Source of the DNA: JBKPCD01 sp046727175
GTDB lineage: Bacteria > Acidobacteriota > Vicinamibacteria > Vicinamibacterales > 2-12-FULL-66-21
Length of the DNA stretch: 45,025 bases
Assembly (NCBI GenBank): GCA_046727175.1
Contig: JBKPCD010000077.1
Coordinates: forward strand, 1-45,025
Direction of reading: 5' to 3'
A program made the translations under genes and the position numbers. The notes beneath the pieces were generated by a model, which ran no database searches, had not been told where the DNA came from, and saw only the letters and a list, made by a program, of their open reading frames with translations. Positions 39,946 to 45,025 of the stretch are shown one piece after another (position 1 is the stretch's first letter; the number at the start of each line of letters is the position of its first letter).

Positions 39946-42749
39946 ACATTCGCGGTTCAGCGACGACTCGGGAGCGTGTCTATCATGAGACGCAGCGAGT
40001 AGTCGGCGCGGATGAGGCGTGTGAATACCTCGAGGCGCCGATCACACCGGAGGAGCGCGCCGCGACTCTCACGTTGGTTATCTGGTTTTGTCGCCGATAT
40101 CCGACACCGGCCGATCGGGTCGCCTATGCACGCCGTGCCTATGCCCGATGGGCCGCCGGTCTCGGGACATTTCTGCTGCTGGTCCTCGGTGCCGCCGGGT
40201 TGAGGCTGGCAGCCGGCGGCCAGCAACGGTCCCAGCAGCCGTGGCCGCCACCCGTCCAGAAAGTCAAGCCGGAGTCTGCCGCGCTCTCGCCCCAGAAGGA
40301 GATGAAGACCTTCTTCATGCCGCCCGGTTACCACGTGGAGCTCGTGGCGAGCGAGCCGATGGTGCGCGATCCGATCTGGATGGACATCGACGCGGACGGC
40401 CGAATGTGGGTCATCGAGATGCTCGGCTTCATGCCGCCGGGTCAGCGTGTTACCCCGCGTGAACCGGTCTGCCGCATCGTCGTCCTCGAGGACACCAACG
40501 ACGACGGCAAGATGGACCGCAGCACGGTATTCATGGACAAGCTGATGCTGCCACGCACCGTGAAGGTCCTCGATCACGGTGTCCTGGTCGCGGAGCCCCC
40601 CAACCTCTGGCTCGTGCGCGATATTAACGGCGATCTGAAGGCCGACAGCAAGGAGCTCGTACGCGATGACTTCGGCCGCGCACAAGGGAACCTCGAACAC
40701 AACGCCAACAGCCTGCTGTGGGGCCTCGACAACTGGATGTACACCTCCGAGCACGACTATCAGCTGCGTCTGAAGAACGACACGTTCGAAGTGCAGAAGG
40801 TCCCCGTCCGCGGGCAATGGGGCGTGACGATGGACGACTTCGGACGGATCTTTCGCAACTGGAACGAGCAGCCGCTGTTCGTGGATTTACTGCCGGGACG
40901 GTACTACGCGAGGAACCCGAACCTCGTTCGCACGCGTGGTCTCTACGAGCTGCTCGTGCCTGACAAGGAGGCAACCGTGTGGCCCGTACGCCCGACGCCC
41001 GGCATCAATCGCGGTTATCGCGAGGAGCTGAGACGGCCTGACGGTTCGGTGAATACGTACACGGCCGCGGGCGCGCCGGTGATCTACCGCGGCGATCGAT
41101 TGCCGCAGGAGCTGCGAGGCAACGCGTTCGTCACGGACTCGTCCAGCAATATCGTTCATCGGTTCCTTCTCGAGGACCAGAACGATGGCACCGTGCGCGC
41201 GCGGAACGCGTACGAGCGCGGAGAGTTCCTGGCGTCGACCGACGAACGATTCCGGCCGGTGAATCTCTATTCGGGCCCGGACGGCACGTTGTACGTGATC
41301 GACATGTATCGCGGCGTCGTGCAGGAGGGGCAGTACCAGACGGATTATCTGCGCGCCTACATCGCCGAGCACAAGCTCGAGACGCCCGTCGGTCTCGGAC
41401 GCATCTGGAGAATCGTTCACGACTCGACGCGCCGCGATCGCAAGCCGGCGTTGTCGAAGGAGACACCGGCGCGCTTCGTGGAGTTGTTATCGCATCCGAA
41501 CGGCTGGTGGCGCGATGCCGCGCAACGCCTGCTCGTCGAGCGCCACGAGCAGTCCGTGTCCGCACAATTGAAAGAGCTCGCGACGACCGCAGCCGACGAG
41601 CGGACACGTCTGCACGCGCTGTGGACGCTCGACGGAATCGATGCCATCGATCCCGAGACCGTTCGGTCCGCATTGGCGAGTGCATCCGCCCATATCCGCG
41701 CGGCAGCTGTCCGGATCGCCGAACGATGGCTGAGCGATCCCCCATCCCCTATTCAGGCGGCTGTTCTCGACCGAATCAAAGACACCAGTCCGGCCGTTCG
41801 ATGGCAGCTCGCCGCGTCAGCCGGGTTGCTCCCGCCCGAGCAACGCGTCGCGTTCGCAGCTGCCTTCCTCGAACAGCACGGCGGTGAACCGATAGCGGTC
41901 GACGCAACGCTGAGCGGGTTGCAAGGGCACGAGCCCACCGTCCTCTCGCGTCTGCTGCAGGCCACGACGGAAGGCGCGCACGGTCCCGCGGTGGAGATGT
42001 TGGCAGCAACGATCGTCAAGAGTCGCGATGATGCGGGCGTACAGAGTGTGTTCGCGTGGGCAGTGGACGAGAATCATGCGTCGTGGCAGCGCCTTCAGCT
42101 GCTTCGCGGCGTCGAATACGCGTTGTCCGGTATTCCACCCGGCACGGCGCGCGGCGGCAGCGGCGGTGGGCGCGGCAGCACCACCGTCAAGGTGACCGTC
42201 AATCGCGAGCCGACTGCACTGGTCGCGCTCTCGAACGCGGGACGCGGTACGTTGAGCGAAACCGCGGCGCGCGTCGTCGCTCGCATCGACTGGCCTGGCA
42301 AGCCAGCGCCGCCGGCATCGGCATCGCCGGACGCTCGTCCGCTGACCGCCGAAGAGGAAAAGCTTTTCGCGGAGGGGCAGGAGATCTACAGGACGCTGTG
42401 CATCGCCTGTCATCAGGCGGAGGGGCAAGGACTCGAGAAGGTGGCGCCGCCGCTCGCCGGATCGAAGTGGGTCACGGGACCTGCGGGCTACGCAACGCGT
42501 ATCGTGCTGCACGGGAAGGACGGTCCCGCGGGCCTCATGCCGCCTCTGGGTCCGACGCTGAACAACAATCAGATTGCGGCGGTGCTGACGTATATTCGTC
42601 GATCCTGGGGGCACGCGGCGTCCCCCGTGGATCCGTATCTCGTGCAGGAAATCCGCGGCACGAACTACAGCCGCAATCGTCCGTGGACCGATGAGGAGCT
42701 CTCGAAGATTTCAAACCCGAATGGACCCGGAAGGGGTGGTGGACAGTGA
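39942..42749 (+). CDS. Large cytochrome c / sorbosone-dehydrogenase-like protein with an N-terminal fusion
   Basis: 935 residues from ATG 39942. Residues 1-70 (VGADEACEYLEAPITPEERA, later WFCRRYPTPADR and YARRAYARW) look like the small protein usually found after nucleotidyltransferase genes, not like a dehydrogenase. A hydrophobic segment (72-90) then resembles a signal peptide now internal. Residues from about 110 form a PQQ/sorbosone-type propeller (PPGYHVELVASEPMVRDPIW, then IDADGRMWVIEM); about 510-750 are HEAT-like helices. The C-terminal haem motif is Cys820-x-x-Cys823-His824 (CIACH) with a Met ligand in AGLMPPLG. It is probably membrane-anchored with the dehydrogenase outside. No start codon exists between the fused part and the propeller except a TTG. 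Stop overlaps the MFS start (GTGA). Confidence 0.82.
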   Translation: MNIRGSATTRERVYHETQRVVGADEACEYLEAPITPEERAATLTLVIWFCRRYPTPADRVAYARRAYARWAAGLGTFLLLVLGAAGLRLAAGGQQRSQQPWPPPVQKVKPESAALSPQKEMKTFFMPPGYHVELVASEPMVRDPIWMDIDADGRMWVIEMLGFMPPGQRVTPREPVCRIVVLEDTNDDGKMDRSTVFMDKLMLPRTVKVLDHGVLVAEPPNLWLVRDINGDLKADSKELVRDDFGRAQGNLEHNANSLLWGLDNWMYTSEHDYQLRLKNDTFEVQKVPVRGQWGVTMDDFGRIFRNWNEQPLFVDLLPGRYYARNPNLVRTRGLYELLVPDKEATVWPVRPTPGINRGYREELRRPDGSVNTYTAAGAPVIYRGDRLPQELRGNAFVTDSSSNIVHRFLLEDQNDGTVRARNAYERGEFLASTDERFRPVNLYSGPDGTLYVIDMYRGVVQEGQYQTDYLRAYIAEHKLETPVGLGRIWRIVHDSTRRDRKPALSKETPARFVELLSHPNGWWRDAAQRLLVERHEQSVSAQLKELATTAADERTRLHALWTLDGIDAIDPETVRSALASASAHIRAAAVRIAERWLSDPPSPIQAAVLDRIKDTSPAVRWQLAASAGLLPPEQRVAFAAAFLEQHGGEPIAVDATLSGLQGHEPTVLSRLLQATTEGAHGPAVEMLAATIVKSRDDAGVQSVFAWAVDENHASWQRLQLLRGVEYALSGIPPGTARGGSGGGRGSTTVKVTVNREPTALVALSNAGRGTLSETAARVVARIDWPGKPAPPASASPDARPLTAEEEKLFAEGQEIYRTLCIACHQAEGQGLEKVAPPLAGSKWVTGPAGYATRIVLHGKDGPAGLMPPLGPTLNNNQIAAVLTYIRRSWGHAASPVDPYLVQEIRGTNYSRNRPWTDEELSKISNPNGPGRGGGQ

Positions 42750-44125
42750 CGCTTCCCAACCTTCGACGCAGCTCGCAGGACCTTCAGCAGCCGTCAGGAC
42801 CGGCTCCGGCCGAATCAGCTGCCGCTCAAGTCTCTGCGCGCACGACTTCGCCAGGTCCGGTTGCGCTCGGTGCGCCAACGCGAGCGCGTCACGTCGTCGT
42901 CCTGTTCGCCGTCACGCTCGCGGTGATCACGTACATCGATCGCGTGTGCATCTCACAGGCGGCGCCGCAGATGCGCAGCGAGCTCGGATTGACGGCCATT
43001 CAGATGGGATGGGCGTTCACCGCCTTTACGTGGGCGTACGCGCTGTTCGAGATCCCCGGCGGCTGGCTGGGCGATCGCATCGGTCCGCGCAAAGTGTTGA
43101 TGCGCGTCGTCGTATGGTGGTCGTTCTTCACGGCTGCGACCGGGTGGGTGTGGAACCTGGCGTCGCTGCTGGTCACACGCACGCTGTTCGGTGCCGGTGA
43201 GGCCGGCTGTTTTCCAAATCTCACCCGTGCCTTCACGACGTGGCTTCCAAAGCGCGAGCGGGAACGCGCCCAGGCGATCCTCTGGTTGAGCGCGCGGTGG
43301 GGTGGCGCGTTCACGCCGCTGCTCGTCGCGTTCATCCTCCGCTTCGTCACTTGGCGCCGCGCCTTCGAGATCTTCGGCGTGATCGGCATCGTCTGGGCGT
43401 GGGCATTCTTCCGCTGGTTCCGCGACGATCCGCGCACGCATCCGTCGGTGAACCAGGCCGAGCTCGCGCTGATGCCGCCGCAGCACGAGACGGCCATCGT
43501 CCACGGACGGATTCCGTGGAATTTGTTCTTCGAGTCGAAAGCGGTCTGGCTGCTGTGGGCGCAGTACATCTGCATGTGCTACGGGTGGTACTTCTACATC
43601 ACGTGGCTGCCGACCTACCTGCATGACGCGCGCGGCGTGAGCCTCATGCAGGGCGCCGTGCTCTCGGGTCTTCCGCTGTTCTTCGGCGGCTTCGGATGCA
43701 TCCTCTCGGGCTGGCTGGCGCCGCACCTTGCGGAGCGGGTCGGCAGTGTTATTCGCGCGCGCCGGATGCTCGCGATCACCGGGTTCCTCGGCGCGTCGGG
43801 CTCCATTCTCGTCTTCATCCAGCTCGAGGATCCGACGCTCGCAATGATCGCGCTCGGCATGTCGAGCTTCTTCAACGACTTCATCATGCCTCCGGCGTGG
43901 GCCGCGTGCATGGACATTGGCGGACGCTACTCCGGCACGCTGTCGGGCAGCATGAACATGGTCGGCAACTTCGCCGGCGGCTTTTCGCCGCTGATGGTCG
44001 GGTATCTCCTCGCGTGGACCGCGCAGAACTGGACGCTGACGTTCTACCTTTCTGCGGCCATCTATTCGCTCGGCGCGATCTGCTGGTGGTCGCTCGATTC
44101 ACAGACGCCGCTGGAAAGAGCCTGA
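42746..44125 (+). CDS. MFS transporter, anion:cation symporter (ACS) type
   Basis: 459 residues, GTG start in a GTGA overlap with the dehydrogenase gene. About 45 polar residues precede helix 1 (VITYIDRVCISQAAPQM). The loop GGWLGDRIGPRKVL and helix 4 (RTLFGAGEAGCFPNLTRAF) are ACS-type. It probably imports the acid formed by the coupled dehydrogenase, or a related acid; this follows from gene order only. Close in type to the carrier at 2604-3917. The stop codon touches the first heptamer of the long inverted array downstream. Confidence 0.88.
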   Translation: MTLPNLRRSSQDLQQPSGPAPAESAAAQVSARTTSPGPVALGAPTRARHVVVLFAVTLAVITYIDRVCISQAAPQMRSELGLTAIQMGWAFTAFTWAYALFEIPGGWLGDRIGPRKVLMRVVVWWSFFTAATGWVWNLASLLVTRTLFGAGEAGCFPNLTRAFTTWLPKRERERAQAILWLSARWGGAFTPLLVAFILRFVTWRRAFEIFGVIGIVWAWAFFRWFRDDPRTHPSVNQAELALMPPQHETAIVHGRIPWNLFFESKAVWLLWAQYICMCYGWYFYITWLPTYLHDARGVSLMQGAVLSGLPLFFGGFGCILSGWLAPHLAERVGSVIRARRMLAITGFLGASGSILVFIQLEDPTLAMIALGMSSFFNDFIMPPAWAACMDIGGRYSGTLSGSMNMVGNFAGGFSPLMVGYLLAWTAQNWTLTFYLSAAIYSLGAICWWSLDSQTPLERA

Positions 44126-44301
44126 ATCGCTAATCACTGATCACTCATCGTGAATCACTCATCCTGAGAATCCTTGGATCATCGACTCGTCGGATCGCTC
44201 AATCAGCGACCGATTCACGGATTGACCGATCTCACGATTCGTCGATTCAGCGATTCAAGGATCAGTGATTCACGATGAGTGATTAGTGATCAGGGATTCA
44301 G
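44125..44301. repeat. Long inverted array mixing 7- and 8-nt words (GATTCAN)
   Basis: Left arm from 44125: AATCGCT, AATCACT, GATCACT, CATCGTG, AATCACT, CATCCTG. Right side: seven 8-nt units CGATTCAC, GGATTGAC, CGATCTCA, CGATTCGT, CGATTCAG, CGATTCAA, GGATCAGT (44211-44266), then five 7-nt units GATTCAC, GATGAGT, GATTAGT, GATCAGG, GATTCAG (44267-44301). The two arms pair over about 30 bp with 3 mismatches. Confidence 0.82.
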
Positions 44302-44310
44302 AAGTCTCCG

Positions 44311-44339
44311 GGAGCGGGGCTTGAAAGCCCTGCCCTACG
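44311..44339. repeat. Paired-hairpin intergenic repeat, copy 7 (single stem)
   Basis: AGCGGGGCTTGAAAGCCCTGC then CCTACG: one stem of the element with the usual CCTAC end; the second stem is absent or replaced by the word array. Confidence 0.6.
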
Positions 44340-44349
44340 TTCGTCGGTG

Positions 44350-45025
44350 CTAGAATCCGGAAGGCCGAATCCACCAGCTCTCCTGCCACGTACCGCCAGG
44401 CGGGATGCTCTGGAGCTCCCTGTAGAGTCCCTTCTGGGCAAGGTTCAACGCGTTCGTGATGCCGGCCATAGGCTCGAAGCAGATGAAGTTCCGGTTCGGT
44501 CCACCCGCAGGCGCTGGCGCATAAATCACGGCGGCTCGATAGCCTGGTCCAATCAGGATGTCGAGTTTCTGCGACCGTCCTCTGACCGTCATCACCGCGG
44601 ACCCCTGCGCGTCCCGGATCAGCTCACCAAAGACGTGATCCAGATCGAAATCACGAAGCCGGATCTGCTGTGGATTCGGAACCAGCTGCTCGACCGGGCG
44701 TGTCTGGCCGGTGGGCAGCTTGTCGGGCGAGAGCAACCACTCGGTCCGCGCCGCGATGGAAACGGTCCAGTCGTCGCGCGGGGAGTCCGTCAGCTGAAAA
44801 TACGGATGATAGCCAACGGACACCGGCATCGGCTCGGCGCTGAGATTTTGAATCAACGTGCGAACTTCGAGCACTCCGTTTTCGAGCCGATACGTCATGT
44901 CGATCGTGTGGGCGAACGGGAATTGCGCCATCCACGTCGGCTGCTTGAAGAACTCGAGCCTGCTCGTCACCCATGCGCTCTTGTCATCGGCCTTGGCTTC
45001 GACGACCTGCCACGGCGCGCTGGAC
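44350..45025 (-). CDS. Aldose 1-epimerase (mutarotase) family protein, partial at right edge
   Basis: The frame is open through the right edge; about 224 C-terminal residues are visible, starting SSAPWQVVEAK. The galactose-mutarotase catalytic His is in VGYHPYFQL and the catalytic Glu in ICFEPMAGITNA. The enzyme interconverts alpha and beta aldoses. A GTG at 44970 is internal to the domain and not the start. No terminator beyond the repeat arrays is needed, as it converges with the MFS gene. The missing N-terminal third lies outside the window, so export cannot be judged. Confidence 0.85.
   Translation of the reverse strand, partial: SSAPWQVVEAKADDKSAWVTSRLEFFKQPTWMAQFPFAHTIDMTYRLENGVLEVRTLIQNLSAEPMPVSVGYHPYFQLTDSPRDDWTVSIAARTEWLLSPDKLPTGQTRPVEQLVPNPQQIRLRDFDLDHVFGELIRDAQGSAVMTVRGRSQKLDILIGPGYRAAVIYAPAPAGGPNRNFICFEPMAGITNALNLAQKGLYRELQSIPPGGTWQESWWIRPSGF

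Noticed and set aside
44125..44301. Word arrays as CRISPR or as ordinary VNTR
   Set aside because: Units are 7-9 nt with no spacers and no cas genes, and the unit varies from copy to copy, unlike perfect VNTRs.

Overview
The window looks like a piece of a high-GC, heterotrophic soil-type bacterium specialised in plant polysaccharides. The mix of genes (PQQ-type sugar dehydrogenases fused to cytochrome c, DUF1080 proteins, several anion:cation-symporter-type MFS carriers, LarA-type epimerase, CE15/GH67/GH43 enzymes, palindromic intergenic repeats) is most like Acidobacteriota of the Vicinamibacteria type. That assignment is an inference from gene content; no rRNA or marker gene is present. No tRNA, rRNA, CRISPR, prophage or complete insertion sequence was seen.

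Layout. 1-1952 (-): 5' part of a secreted beta-propeller protein that runs off the left edge. 2036-3917 (+): a broken DUF1080/FG-GAP gene coupled to an MFS carrier. 4107-19513 (-): twelve collinear genes, the centre of interest. 19629-19718 (-): a gluconolactonase stump. 19844-21005 (+): DUF2089 regulator plus membrane protein. 21063-23176: membrane proteins and a MarR-GNAT regulator. 23103-26596 (-): sugar isomerase, HPS-like enzyme, cupredoxin lipoprotein, O-methyltransferase. 26746-29003 (+): sodium symporter and an unknown protein. 29058-31482 (-): KDG kinase and LarA-type epimerase. 31750-37659 (+): 2-hydroxyacid dehydrogenase, PQQ dehydrogenase, metallo-beta-lactamase-fold protein, DUF1080 protein and an FAH-family protein. 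37778-39499 (-): secreted amidase. 39752-44125 (+): nucleotidyltransferase remnant, a large cytochrome-dehydrogenase with an odd N-terminal fusion, and an MFS carrier. 44350-45025 (-): aldose 1-epimerase cut by the right edge.

The 15-kb minus-strand cluster combines glucuronoxylan breakdown (CE15 glucuronoyl esterase, GH67 alpha-glucuronidase, GH43 xylosidase, hexuronate-type MFS carrier, YjhG/YagF-type sugar-acid dehydratase) with a complete corrinoid methyl-transfer set (UroD-fold methyltransferase, corrinoid protein, ferredoxin-ASKHA reactivase, MetH-activation-like protein, homocysteine methyltransferase, two small unknown proteins). Glucuronic acid on xylan is commonly 4-O-methylated. 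I therefore propose that this locus O-demethylates 4-O-methylglucuronate, or a methoxylated compound released with it, through cobalamin and passes the methyl group to homocysteine. In effect it is a split methionine synthase whose methyl-folate module is replaced by a UroD-fold sugar-methyl module. This is a hypothesis from context.

The second notable pattern is non-coding. Many gaps between genes hold either a paired-hairpin element (seven copies) or a short array of a degenerate word repeated with an exact 7-, 8- or 9-nt period, often as two arms of an inverted repeat and often starting inside the preceding stop codon. The word differs from site to site while the period is kept.
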